This document shows positions 50,090 through 58,440 of a stretch of DNA of 64,000 nt, piece after piece. Where the stretch lies: NCBI RefSeq assembly GCF_009687845.1, contig NZ_BLAD01000056.1, positions 1 through 64,000 of the forward strand, read 5' to 3'. Numbering within the stretch: the stretch's first letter is position 1; each line of letters opens with the position of its first letter. Made by a program: the position numbers and the translations under genes. The notes under the pieces were generated by a model, which was not told where the DNA came from, did no database searches, and saw nothing but the letters and a program-made list of their open reading frames with translations. The DNA comes from Acrocarpospora corrugata. GTDB taxonomy: Bacteria > Actinomycetota > Actinomycetes > Streptosporangiales > Streptosporangiaceae.

Positions 50090-50770
50090 ATGGGGTGGTG
50101 GCGACGGTGGCGCGCCGGTCGCTTCTCCGGCGACGTCGTGGCCCGTCTCGGCGACTTCAGTCACCGGCTGGGCACAGGACCGAGGGCCGAGTTCAGGTCC
50201 CGGCTGCGCGACGAGCTGCTGAAGACCCACCAGAGCGAGCGGGTGCCGGCCGGACAGCCGCCGCACGACCGCCCGGAGATCAGCACCGTGTCGCGCTGGA
50301 TCCGGCTCCGGCCGTGGGCCGGGCTCGGCGCGATGATCGTGGCCACCCTCAGCACCGCCATGGTGACCTACACGACCGTCCCCGGTGACCTGCTCTATCC
50401 GCTCAAGCGGGCCGCCGAGTCGACGCTGCTGACTCTCAGCACCGACGACACCGAGCTGGCCGACCGGCAGATGACGGCGGCCAAGGCCCGCGCAGGGGAG
50501 GCGGCGGCGCTGCTGCAGGCCGCCACTCCCGACCGGAAGGAATTACTCAAAGAGACGCTGCAGGACATGGACAGCACCACCCGGGCGGCCCTGAACCGGG
50601 TCAAGCCGCGCGCCCGCGCCGACGCGAAGGCCGACGCCAAGGTACGGCGGTTCGCCCGCGAGCAGCGCAACAGGATCGAGCCGATGCTCCCCAAGATGGA
50701 CGCGGAGAACCGGGAGCGGGCCAACGAGTATCTGGTGTTCATCGACGGGTACACGGTCGGCGGTTACTGA
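50090..50770 (+). CDS. DUF5667-domain membrane protein, possible anti-sigma factor
   Basis: The ATG at 50090 after GGGAG gives 226 residues. A cytoplasmic N terminus with FRSRLRDELLKTH, one membrane helix (about residues 82-104) and an extracytoplasmic part starting VPGDLLYPLKRAAES are typical of DUF5667, the RsbN-like family. Placed 97 bp after the ECF sigma gene in the same direction, it is a candidate for its membrane anti-sigma factor. Direct binding is inference. Confidence 0.72.
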   Translation: MGWWRRWRAGRFSGDVVARLGDFSHRLGTGPRAEFRSRLRDELLKTHQSERVPAGQPPHDRPEISTVSRWIRLRPWAGLGAMIVATLSTAMVTYTTVPGDLLYPLKRAAESTLLTLSTDDTELADRQMTAAKARAGEAAALLQAATPDRKELLKETLQDMDSTTRAALNRVKPRARADAKADAKVRRFAREQRNRIEPMLPKMDAENRERANEYLVFIDGYTVGGY

Positions 50771-50835
50771 GCCGACATCCGCCGCTAACAGCGCGTACCC
50801 GATCTCGTCCGGGGCGGCGGTTAAGCTGATTGGCT

Positions 50836-51708
50836 ATGAAGCGGCTACTGAGACGGCAGGACCCGGCGGAGATCGCGGCCGAAGCGGCGGGCGCGATGCC
50901 ACCCGCGTCGCCGCCCTCGCCGGTCGAACCCGACCTCACGGCGGCGGCGTTCTTCGACGTGGACAACACGATGATCCGCGGGGCGTCGATCTACCACTTC
51001 GCCCGCGGGCTCGCCTCCCGTGGCCTGTTCACCACCCGTGACCTGGTCAGGTTCGCGCTCGGCCAGGCCATGTTCCGAGTTCGCGGCGACGAGAACCCCG
51101 AGCACGTGGCCAAGGCGAAGGAGATGGCGCTGGCCTTCGTGGCCGGTCTCAAGGTCGAGGAGGTCGTCCGGCTCGGCGAGGAGATCTACGACGAGGTGAT
51201 GGCCGACCGGATCTGGTCCGGCGCCCGCGCCCTCGCCCAGGCCCACCTGGACGCCGGCCAGCGCGTCTGGCTGGTCACCGCCACCCCCGTCGAGCTGGCC
51301 CAGGTCATCGCCCGCCGTCTCGGCCTCACCGGCGCTCTCGGCACCGTCGCGGAAACCGACTCGGGCGCCTACACCGGCCGCCTGGTCGGCGACCTCCTGC
51401 ACGGCCCCGCCAAAGCCGACGCCATCCGCGCCCTGGCCCGCCAGGAGGGCCTCGACCTCACCCGCTGCTCCGCCTACAGCGACTCCGCCAACGACCTCCC
51501 GATGCTCTCCATCGTCGGCCACCCCTACGCCATCAACCCCGACTCAGAACTCCGCGACCACGCCAAGGACCAGGGCTGGGGCATCAAAGACTTCCGCACC
51601 GGCCGCAAAGCCACCATGATCGGCCTCCCCGTCGCCGCCGCCGCAGGCGCAGTAGCCGGCGGCGTCGCAGCAGGTATAGCCCTCCGCAAGCACTACCGCA
51701 CCCATTAA
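50836..51708 (+). CDS. HAD-superfamily IB hydrolase, SerB1-like
   Basis: This 290-residue protein has the HAD motif [13 protein letters not shown] with two aspartates near 41-43, VTATPVEL and [12 protein letters not shown] hydrophobic C-terminal segment ([20 protein letters not shown]) suggests membrane association. The substrate is unknown (phosphoserine-like or lysophospholipid phosphates in relatives). TAAGCT at 50822-50827 just upstream of ATG 50836 suggests a nearly leaderless mRNA. M. tuberculosis SerB1 (Rv0505c) is in the same neighbourhood. Confidence 0.85.
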   Translation: MKRLLRRQDPAEIAAEAAGAMPPASPPSPVEPDLTAAAFFDVDNTMIRGASIYHFARGLASRGLFTTRDLVRFALGQAMFRVRGDENPEHVAKAKEMALAFVAGLKVEEVVRLGEEIYDEVMADRIWSGARALAQAHLDAGQRVWLVTATPVELAQVIARRLGLTGALGTVAETDSGAYTGRLVGDLLHGPAKADAIRALARQEGLDLTRCSAYSDSANDLPMLSIVGHPYAINPDSELRDHAKDQGWGIKDFRTGRKATMIGLPVAAAAGAVAGGVAAGIALRKHYRTH

Positions 51709-51730
51709 GACCTCCTGGCGGAACGGGCGA

Positions 51731-51898
51731 CTCGCCGTTATCCGGCGCCGATCACGCAGGTGATGGCCCTCACCGCACCGGCGCCAAGAGGCGCGGCCTC
51801 TTCTGTCAGTGGTTCCAAGGCCCCGGCAGGCGCAGCCCCTTTTGGCGCCGGTGCGGCGGGACGTGGTGCGGGCGTAAACGGCGCCGGATAACGGCGAG
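51731..51898. repeat. 168-bp nested palindrome between two convergent genes
   Basis: A 19-bp perfect inverted repeat begins at CTCGCCGTTATCC (51731-51749) and ends with its complement at 51880-51898. A second perfect 15-bp repeat, CCGCACCGGCGCCAA (51773-51787) and TTGGCGCCGGTGCGG (51842-51856), has the same axis, centred between 51814 and 51815. Short unpaired stretches separate the arms. It fills the gap after the HAD gene (stop 51708) and before the acyltransferase stop (51907). A bidirectional terminator or a mobile structural element is possible; no target duplication was seen. Confidence 0.85.
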
Positions 51899-51906
51899 CA
51901 ACTCAG

Positions 51907-52719
51907 CTAGCCGAACGCCGGGCCTCTTCGGTCGCGGAGGGCGTCGAGTTGGTGCTGGATGGTTTCGCGGATCTGGTCGGTGATGTTGAAGACGGTCATC
52001 GGGTCGTCGGCGTCGCCTGGGGTGGTTTTGATGGGTTCGCCGAACTCGATGAGCCATTTGGAGGGGAGGGGGATCAGGCCGAGGGGGCCCAGCCAGGGGA
52101 AGAACGGGGTCACCGGGAGGTACGGGAGGCCGAGGGCGCGGGCCAGGAGCGGGAAGTCGCCGATCTTGGGGTAGATCTCTTCGGCGCCGACGATGGCGCA
52201 GGGGACGATGGGGACGCCGGCCCGCATGGCGGAGGCGACGAAGCCGCCGCGGCCGAAGCGCTGGAGGCGGTAGCGCTGCGAATAGGGCTTGCCGACGCCT
52301 TTGAAGCCCTCAGGGAAGACGCCCACGAGTTCGCCCTTCCGAAGCAGCCGGTCGGCGTCCTCGCGGCAGGCCAGGGTGTGTCCGGTCTTGCGGGACAGAT
52401 GACCGAGGACCGGCAGGCGGTAGACGAGGTCGGCGGCGAGCAGCCGTACCGGACGATGGGCTTCGTCGTGGACGGCGACCTGGAGCATGAGGCCGTCGAA
52501 GGGCAGCGTGCCCGCGTGGTTGGCGACGATCAGCGCGCCGTCGGCGGGCAGGTGTTCGAGACCGGAGGTCTCCACCCGGAACCAGTGCCGGTAGATCGGC
52601 CGCAGGAGTTCGAGCAGCACGGTGTCGGTGAGCTCGGCGTCGTAACCGAACTCGTCCACGTCGTAGTCACCGGCGATCCGCCGCCGGAGGAACGCGAGCA
52701 GTTCGGGGAGTTCCTTCAC
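51907..52719 (-). CDS. Lysophospholipid acyltransferase-like protein
   Basis: The GTG at 52719 overlaps the SDR stop by 4 bp and gives 270 residues. The PlsC-like core reads LIVANHAGTLPFDG near residue 60, with the histidine and aspartate spaced by six residues instead of the classical four (HX4D), and GVFPEGFKGVGK near 135. It probably transfers acyl chains in glycerolipid or related synthesis. M. tuberculosis Rv0502 is its syntenic counterpart. The substrate is unproven. Confidence 0.85.
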   Translation of the reverse strand: MKELPELLAFLRRRIAGDYDVDEFGYDAELTDTVLLELLRPIYRHWFRVETSGLEHLPADGALIVANHAGTLPFDGLMLQVAVHDEAHRPVRLLAADLVYRLPVLGHLSRKTGHTLACREDADRLLRKGELVGVFPEGFKGVGKPYSQRYRLQRFGRGGFVASAMRAGVPIVPCAIVGAEEIYPKIGDFPLLARALGLPYLPVTPFFPWLGPLGLIPLPSKWLIEFGEPIKTTPGDADDPMTVFNITDQIRETIQHQLDALRDRRGPAFG

Positions 52720-53744
52720 CGGACCAGGCCCGCGACCGTGTCGAACACCGCGAGCGGCAGATTCTCGGTGAGCCCCCGGGCGCGCAGGAAGTCGGCGTAG
52801 GCGGAGGCCGTGTCGTACCCGAACGTCCAGCCGAGTTCGGCGAACAGCAGGGACGAGTCGACCGCGCGGCCGTAACTCATCAACGCCACCTGCTCCGGCG
52901 AGAAATCCAGCCGATCCAGGCCACGGGCCAGTTCGCCGAGGAGCCGGAACGCGGGACCGGGCACCGGCAGCGTCGGCCGCCCCGCCCGCCGCACGCACTG
53001 CGACAGCAGCAGCACCCCGGCCCCGGCCGCGTTGAACGTGCCGGGATGATCCTCGGTGGCCGCCCGCCGCAGCGCCTCGACCGCGTCGTCCTCGTGCACG
53101 AACTGCAGCCGGGGATCGAACCCGAACACGGTGGGCAGCACCGGCTGGGTGAAGTACCGGGTCAGCGGCGAATCCACCCCCGGCCCCATCAGGTTGGCGA
53201 ACCGCAGCGTGGTCACGGCCACGTCGGGCCGCCGCCGCGCGAACCCGCGCACGAAGCCCTCCACCTCGACCGCGTCCTTGCCGTAGCCGGAGCTCGGCGG
53301 TTCCGCGGGCTCGCTGGCCTCGGTGAACACGGCCGGGTCGAGCGGCGACGAGCCGTACACGGCCGTGGTGGAACGCACCACGACCCGGCGCACCGTGTCC
53401 GACCGCTGGCAGGCGGCCAGCAGCTGGAGGGTGCCGATGACGTTGTGCTCCTTCATGGCCGACCGGCTCCTGGCGGGGCCGCTGAGCAGGCTCATGTGCA
53501 CCACGGTGTCGATGTCGCGCGCCGCGATCACCCGGGTGATGTCCGGGCTGCGCAAGTCGACCTGCGCGAACTGGAGTTGGGCGCCGCCATCCCGCCCAGC
53601 TCGCCCAACTCGTTCAGGCGACGTCGGCGGCACCGTGTCGACTCCGATGACCCGGATCCCCGGGTCGGCTGCGAGCACGGCCGCCACGCGGGCGCCGACA
53701 TGTCGGCCAACCCCGGTGACCAGCACGGTTTGGGTCCCGGTCAT
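52716..53744 (-). CDS. SDR-family NAD-dependent epimerase/dehydratase
   Basis: This 342-residue extended short-chain dehydrogenase has VLVTGVGRHVGARVA (glycine-rich NAD motif) and VVHMSLLSGPARSR. The catalytic YxxxK appears as SGYGKDAVEVE, in which the tyrosine is not four residues before the lysine, so the active site may be non-standard. It is paired with the acyltransferase gene and follows bS22, as M. tuberculosis Rv0501 does. The substrate is unknown. Confidence 0.85.
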   Translation of the reverse strand: MTGTQTVLVTGVGRHVGARVAAVLAADPGIRVIGVDTVPPTSPERVGRAGRDGGAQLQFAQVDLRSPDITRVIAARDIDTVVHMSLLSGPARSRSAMKEHNVIGTLQLLAACQRSDTVRRVVVRSTTAVYGSSPLDPAVFTEASEPAEPPSSGYGKDAVEVEGFVRGFARRRPDVAVTTLRFANLMGPGVDSPLTRYFTQPVLPTVFGFDPRLQFVHEDDAVEALRRAATEDHPGTFNAAGAGVLLLSQCVRRAGRPTLPVPGPAFRLLGELARGLDRLDFSPEQVALMSYGRAVDSSLLFAELGWTFGYDTASAYADFLRARGLTENLPLAVFDTVAGLVR

Positions 53745-53770
53745 CGCCGCCTCGCAGGATGGTGCACGGT

Positions 53771-53800
53771 CGCTCGCCCATATCTGACCACGGGCGAGCG
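53771..53800 (-). terminator. Hairpin between bS22 and the SDR gene
   Basis: CGCTCGCCC (53771-53779) and GGGCGAGCG (53792-53800) form a 9-bp GC-rich stem with a 12-base loop, 11 bp after the bS22 stop. It may end or attenuate bS22 transcription before the SDR and acyltransferase genes. Confidence 0.55.
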
Positions 53801-53810
53801 GCTCCGTCGG

Positions 53811-53909
53811 TTACTTCTTGTTTCTGCGCTGGATGCGCGTCTTCTTCAGCAGCTTGCGGTGCTTCTTCTTCGCCATGCGCTTGCGACGCTTCTTGATGAC
53901 AGAGCCCAC
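53811..53909 (-). CDS. Ribosomal protein bS22 (AURKAIP1/COX24-like)
   Basis: The GTG at 53909 gives a 32-residue, lysine- and arginine-rich protein, starting [20 protein letters not shown]. It matches the 33-residue actinobacterial small-subunit protein bS22 seen in mycobacterial ribosome structures, placed as in M. tuberculosis Rv0500B. It is too short for most gene finders. Confidence 0.92.
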   Translation of the reverse strand: MGSVIKKRRKRMAKKKHRKLLKKTRIQRRNKK

Positions 53910-54064
53910 GGGACCCCCAGGAGTCGGTTGCCGAGCCGGTGCGCGCTCGCACACCGGCTCAACAGACTACCGGCGATCGACCCTCGACCGCTCCCCCGGG
54001 GGGATCCCATTGAGCCACTAATGAACCATCGCCAGGTAGGCGGTGGTTCCGCCGCTTGGTTACT

Positions 54065-54268
54065 TCATCCAGCCTCGATGAAAGCATCCCTCAGATAGTC
54101 ATGGACTGCCTGTTCGGGCACTCTGAAGGACCGGCCTACCCTGATGGCCGGCAACTCGCCCGAGTGCACGAGCCGGTACACCGTCATCTTGGACACCCGC
54201 ATGACCGTGGCCACTTCAGCCACCGTCAGGAACTTCACCTCGCTGAGAGGTCTTTCGCCTGCACCCAT
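54065..54268 (-). CDS. BldC-like/excisionase-type HTH DNA-binding protein
   Basis: The ATG at 54268 gives 67 residues. LTVAEVATVMRVSKMTVYRLVHSGEL then RVGRSFRVPEQAVHDYL is the MerR/excisionase-like HTH fold. It is the counterpart of M. tuberculosis Rv0500A, which lies next to bS22. It is distinct from the BldC at 32.4 kb. Its regulatory targets are unknown. Confidence 0.85.
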   Translation of the reverse strand: MGAGERPLSEVKFLTVAEVATVMRVSKMTVYRLVHSGELPAIRVGRSFRVPEQAVHDYLRDAFIEAG

Positions 54269-54571
54269 CGGACGCCTCTTCCGCACGTGTTTCCGGGTTA
54301 TCCCCACTGGTGCCATTGCTCACGCACGTGTACTGCCGTCAGCGTAAGTCGCGACCCCGAGAAGGCAAACCCCCCATTTCATCAGTCCCCGGGGGCTGAT
54401 GCCGCCGAAACCGGGAAAATCGCTGGCCAGCAGCCGGACCGTGCCCCTCGCCAAGATCTTGGAACGGACCAACTTCTCTCACATAAGAGTCGCCCAGGCC
54501 CACAAAAAAGTTGGCAACCGGTCGACACTCTGGTGCAAAAGCGGGCGCGAAATACCCCAAATGGGAGGTCC
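54269..54571. other. Intergenic region with one dyad
   Basis: The 303-bp gap holds a near-perfect 22-bp palindrome at 54380-54401 (CATCAG...CTGATG around CCCCGGGG, one mismatched pair), 112 bp upstream of the HTH start. It could be an operator or structured leader. A minus-strand frame at 54339-54593 shows no protein character, and I see no gene. Confidence 0.5.
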
Positions 54572-55372
54572 CTAAAGCCCTGCGGTGATCCAAGCCAGCA
54601 GATACCGGGTCAACGGACCGTAATATCTGGGGAGCACATTGTCATCAAGCGGCACAGTCACCGCGATTTTCCCCTCTGCCTCGCCGACGAACAGGCCGGG
54701 ATCGTTACTGTCCGCGAAGCCCACCGTCTCAATTCCGGCCTCACCGGCCGCGCCGGCCCAGCCGTGGTCCGCGATCACGAAATCCGGCCGGTCCGCGGCC
54801 AGGATCGCCCGCATCGGGGCTGAATCGTGGGTGTGCACCAGCGCGCCGCCGTCGTCCAGCAGGGCGACGTCCTCGACATACCGGATCTGCCTGCGGCGGC
54901 CGAACGAGCCCGGCTGGTACGTCCAGCCCTCGGCCGGCGTGATCACAGTGCCGCCGCGCGCCACCAGGAACCGGGCCAGCGCCAGGTGGATGACCAGGAT
55001 GCCGGTCGGGTGCCCGGTGGCCAGCACGAACCGGCTGCCCGGCCGGCCCAGGGCGGCCGCGATCCGGTCCCCCATCGCCTCGGTGGCGGCGACGGTGCGC
55101 TCGGGGTCGATGGTGTCCTGGCCGTACCGGTGGTCGGGGTCGGCGATCACGCCGGCCGACTTGGCCATCAGGGCCAGCACGTCCTTGTAGGTCCAGGCGC
55201 CCTCGAAGGTGAGCCCGAACAGGTAGTGCGGATCCCCGACGGCCAGCGACCGGTAGTGGTCGAGGTTGTTGTCGCGCGGCGTCGCCACCTCCCCGGCGAC
55301 CCGGGTGCGCACCAGGTGCTCGATCAGTTCGTCGCGGGTGGGGGCTGCTGCCGTCGGAGCGTCGGGCGTCAT
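54572..55372 (-). CDS. Conserved actinobacterial phosphatase-like protein
   Basis: This 266-residue soluble protein begins with a helix and contains VATPRDNNLDHYRSL, FVLATGHPTGILV and FVIADHGWAGAAG, where His and Asp residues may bind metal. Similar actinobacterial proteins are annotated as phosphatases. I could not confirm a catalytic motif. The ATG overlaps the acuC stop by 4 bp, so the two are coupled. Confidence 0.6.
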   Translation of the reverse strand: MTPDAPTAAAPTRDELIEHLVRTRVAGEVATPRDNNLDHYRSLAVGDPHYLFGLTFEGAWTYKDVLALMAKSAGVIADPDHRYGQDTIDPERTVAATEAMGDRIAAALGRPGSRFVLATGHPTGILVIHLALARFLVARGGTVITPAEGWTYQPGSFGRRRQIRYVEDVALLDDGGALVHTHDSAPMRAILAADRPDFVIADHGWAGAAGEAGIETVGFADSNDPGLFVGEAEGKIAVTVPLDDNVLPRYYGPLTRYLLAWITAGL

Positions 55373-56532
55373 GGCATCGGGTCCAGACCGTGGAGAGGGA
55401 AGACCGCGTTGCGGGTGGCCATGATGGCGCGGTCAATGGGATCCGCCGGGTCGAAACCCTGAGAAATATCGCGATATTCCGGGTTTCGGCCGTCGGTCAT
55501 CGTGAGCGGCGGGACCTCGCCGGTCCGCCGCCGGACGTACGCCCGCCAGTCCTCCGGCGTCCGGGTCTCCGGCGGCACCGGCACCCCGGCGGCCTCCGCG
55601 ATCAGGTGCGTCCAGGCCCTGGGCACCACCTGGACCAGCTCGTAGCCGCCGCCCCCTGTCGCCACCCACCGCCCGCCCGCGGTCTCGTGCGCCAGCTTGT
55701 GCAGCTCCTGGTACGCCGTGCGCTGCCCGTCCAGGCTCAGCATCAGATTGGCCAGCGGATCCAGCGCGTGACTGTCGCAGCCGTGCTGGCTCACCAGGAT
55801 CTCCGCGTCGAACTCGCGCAGCAGCGGCGGCACGACCGCGTGGAAGGCCCGCAGCCAGCCCTGGTCGCCGCAGCCCGCGGGGAGCGCCACGTTCACCGAG
55901 GTCCCGTCCGCGCCGGTCTCGTCGGGGAAGCCGGTGCCGGGAAAGAGGGTGCGCGGCGACTCGTGCAGGCTGATCGTGAGCACCCGGGGGTCGTGATAGA
56001 ACGCGGCCTGCACTCCGTCGCCGTGGTGCACGTCCACGTCCACGTACGCGACCCTGGACGCGCCCTCGGCCAGCAGCCAGGCGATGGCGACGGCCGGGTC
56101 GTTGTACACGCAGAAGCCGCTGGCGCGCGCGGCCATGGCGTGGTGCAGCCCGCCCGCCACGTTGATCGCGTGCTCGGCCTCCCCCGACCAGACCGCTCTG
56201 GCGGCCGTCAGGGTGGCCCCCGTGATGAGCGCGGACGCTTCGTGCACACCCGCGAAAGCCGGATTGTCCGGCGTGCCCAGCCCGGCGGACAGGTCGGCCC
56301 GGCCGGACTCGGAGACCCGCCTGACCGTCTCGATGTAGTGCCGCTCGTGCACCAGGGCGAGTTCGTCGTCGGTGGCGGGCAGGCAGCCGACCAGCTCCAC
56401 CGCGTCCAGCACGCCGAGCTCGCGGGCCAGCGCCATGGTGAGCTCCACCCGGACCGGCGCGAGCGGATGGCTGGGCCCGAAATCGTAGGACGTCAGCGCG
56501 TCGTCCCAAACCACCCGCACGGCGTCGCTCAT
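55369..56532 (-). CDS. acuC: AcuC-like zinc deacetylase
   Basis: The ATG at 56532 gives 387 residues of the histone-deacetylase superfamily. Metal- and catalysis-related motifs are present: DVDVHHGDGVQ, VSQHGCDSHALDPLANL and the late GGGGYEL tyrosine. AcuC deacetylates proteins, including acetyl-CoA synthetase, in Bacillus. The gene lies downstream of, and on the same strand as, the MacAB-like operon, 34 bp after its permease stop. Its substrate here is unknown. Confidence 0.85.
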   Translation of the reverse strand: MSDAVRVVWDDALTSYDFGPSHPLAPVRVELTMALARELGVLDAVELVGCLPATDDELALVHERHYIETVRRVSESGRADLSAGLGTPDNPAFAGVHEASALITGATLTAARAVWSGEAEHAINVAGGLHHAMAARASGFCVYNDPAVAIAWLLAEGASRVAYVDVDVHHGDGVQAAFYHDPRVLTISLHESPRTLFPGTGFPDETGADGTSVNVALPAGCGDQGWLRAFHAVVPPLLREFDAEILVSQHGCDSHALDPLANLMLSLDGQRTAYQELHKLAHETAGGRWVATGGGGYELVQVVPRAWTHLIAEAAGVPVPPETRTPEDWRAYVRRRTGEVPPLTMTDGRNPEYRDISQGFDPADPIDRAIMATRNAVFPLHGLDPMP

Positions 56533-56566
56533 GCCCACGAAATTACCGTACGGCTGACGCATCGGA

Positions 56567-57751
56567 TTATTCGGCCCGCAGCGCCACCACCGGATCCAGC
56601 TTGCCCGCCCGCCGCGCCGGCGCCACCCCGAAGAACACCCCGACCCCGACCGAGACGCCGAACGCCAGCGCGATCGACCACCAGGTGATCGCGGCCGGCA
56701 CCGGCGACACGGCCGCGATCAGCAGCGCGCCGCCCACCCCCAGCAGGATGCCGATCAGGCCGCCGATCGTGGTGAGCAGCACGGCCTCGATCAGGAACTG
56801 GCCGAGGATGTCGCGCTGCCGCGCCCCGAGCGCCATCCGCAGGCCGATCTCCTTGGTCCGCTCGCGCACGCTGACCAGCATGATGTTGGACACGCCGACT
56901 CCGCCGACCAGCAGCGAGATGCCGGCGATGGCGGCCAGCACGCCGGTCAGCATGCCGAGCACGGTGCCGATGGTGCCGAGCAGCTGGGTCTGGGTGACGG
57001 CCGAGAACTTCTCGCCGGGGTAGCGCTGGATCAGCGCGGCCACCACCCGCTGCTGGAGCGGCTCGATCTCGTCGGGCCCGGACGCGCCGATCGCGATGCC
57101 GTTGATCCTGGCCACCCCGATCAGCCGCTGCGCGGTGGTGACCGGGACGTGCACCTCCTGGTCGCGGGCCACCCCGAAGGTGGCGCCGACCTTCTCGTAG
57201 ACGCCGATGACCCGGAATCTGACCCCGGAGATGGTGGCCTGGCGGCCGACCGGGTCCACGTCGCCGAAGAGCTTGGCGGCCACCTCGGAGCCGAGGATGA
57301 CGACCCGGCGGCGGGTGTCCACGTCGGTCTCGCTCAGGTACCTGCCGCGGCGCAGCGGCCGGTCGAAGATGTTGGGCAGGAACTGGTCGGTGCCGACCAC
57401 GGTGACGAACGCCTCGTCCCGGCCGACCCTGATGGTCTCGCCGGACTGCACGGACACGGTCACCCGGGACTCGTCGCCGACCACCCGCCGCACGTACGCG
57501 ACGTCGGTGAGGTCCAGGCGGCTCTGGGTGGGGGCGGCCTGGAAGTTCAGCTGGCCGGGCACCACCAGGATGATGTTGCTGCCCAGCCCGGCGATCTCCT
57601 GTTCCACGGCGTTCTTCGCGCCGGTGCCGATGGCGACCAGGATGACCACGGCGGAGACGCCGATGATCACCCCGAACATGGTCAGCGCGCTGCGCAGCCG
57701 GTTGACCCGGAGCGCCTCCAGCGCCATCCGGAGCGCTTCTGCGGTTCTCAT
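56567..57751 (-). CDS. ABC transporter permease, MacB/FtsX type
   Basis: This 394-residue permease has one N-terminal helix (SALTMFGVIIGVSAVVILV), a large extracytoplasmic domain (about 45-265) and three C-terminal helices around LVGGVGVSNIMLVSVRERTKEIGLRMALG, the signature of MacB/FtsX mechanotransmission. With the neighbouring ATPase and adaptor it forms an exporter. Its start overlaps the ATPase stop. Confidence 0.88.
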   Translation of the reverse strand: MRTAEALRMALEALRVNRLRSALTMFGVIIGVSAVVILVAIGTGAKNAVEQEIAGLGSNIILVVPGQLNFQAAPTQSRLDLTDVAYVRRVVGDESRVTVSVQSGETIRVGRDEAFVTVVGTDQFLPNIFDRPLRRGRYLSETDVDTRRRVVILGSEVAAKLFGDVDPVGRQATISGVRFRVIGVYEKVGATFGVARDQEVHVPVTTAQRLIGVARINGIAIGASGPDEIEPLQQRVVAALIQRYPGEKFSAVTQTQLLGTIGTVLGMLTGVLAAIAGISLLVGGVGVSNIMLVSVRERTKEIGLRMALGARQRDILGQFLIEAVLLTTIGGLIGILLGVGGALLIAAVSPVPAAITWWSIALAFGVSVGVGVFFGVAPARRAGKLDPVVALRAE

Positions 57752-58440
57752 GACGATCCCGTGTCGAGCTCGATCAGGCCGTCCCTGACGTGGATCTGGC
57801 GGCGGGCCCGGCCGGCCACCTCGGGTTCGTGGGTGACCAGGATGACGGCGACGCCGCTGTCGGCGTTGAGGCGGGTCAGCAGGTTCATCACCTCGACGCC
57901 GTTGCGTGAGTCCAGGTTGCCGGTCGGCTCGTCGGCGAGCACCACCTGCGGGTCGCCGACCAGGGCACGGGCGATGGCCACCCGCTGCTGCTCGCCCCCG
58001 GACATCTGGGCCGGGCGGTGGGTGAGCCGGTGTGCCAGGCCGACCGCCTCCAGGGCGGCGCGAGCCCTGGTCCTGCGTTCGGCCCTGGGCACCCCCCGGT
58101 AGACCAGCGGGAGGGCCACGTTGTCCAGGGCGGAGGTCCTGGCCAGCAGGTGGAAGGACTGGAAGACGAAGCCGATGGTCTGGTTGCGTAACTCGGCCAG
58201 CTGGGTGTCGGTCAGCGTGGCGACGTCGACGCCGCCCACCTTCAGCACACCGGAGGTGGGGCGGTCCAGGCAGCCGAGCAGGTGCATGAGGGTGGATTTT
58301 CCGGAGCCTGAGGGTCCGATGATGGCGGCGAACTCGCCGGGGCCGACGGTCAGGTCGACGCCTCTGAGCGCGTCCACAGAGACGCCTTCCAGCTGGTAGG
58401 AGCGGGTCAGGGCGACCGCTTCGAAGGCGGGGGCGGTCAC
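57748..58440 (-). CDS. ABC transporter ATP-binding protein, MacB/LolD type
   Basis: This 230-residue ATPase has Walker A GPSGSGKSTL near 42-51, the signature MSGGEQQRVAIARAL and Walker B VVLADEPTGNLDSRNG. Its GTG start overlaps the adaptor stop by 4 bp, and its own stop overlaps the permease start. It powers the MacAB-like exporter. Confidence 0.92.
   Translation of the reverse strand: MTAPAFEAVALTRSYQLEGVSVDALRGVDLTVGPGEFAAIIGPSGSGKSTLMHLLGCLDRPTSGVLKVGGVDVATLTDTQLAELRNQTIGFVFQSFHLLARTSALDNVALPLVYRGVPRAERRTRARAALEAVGLAHRLTHRPAQMSGGEQQRVAIARALVGDPQVVLADEPTGNLDSRNGVEVMNLLTRLNADSGVAVILVTHEPEVAGRARRQIHVRDGLIELDTGSS

Noticed and set aside
54339-54593. Minus-strand open frame in the gap before the phosphatase-like gene
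   Set aside because: No homology signs, mixed codon use and no ribosome site; it also overlaps the phosphatase-like gene end.
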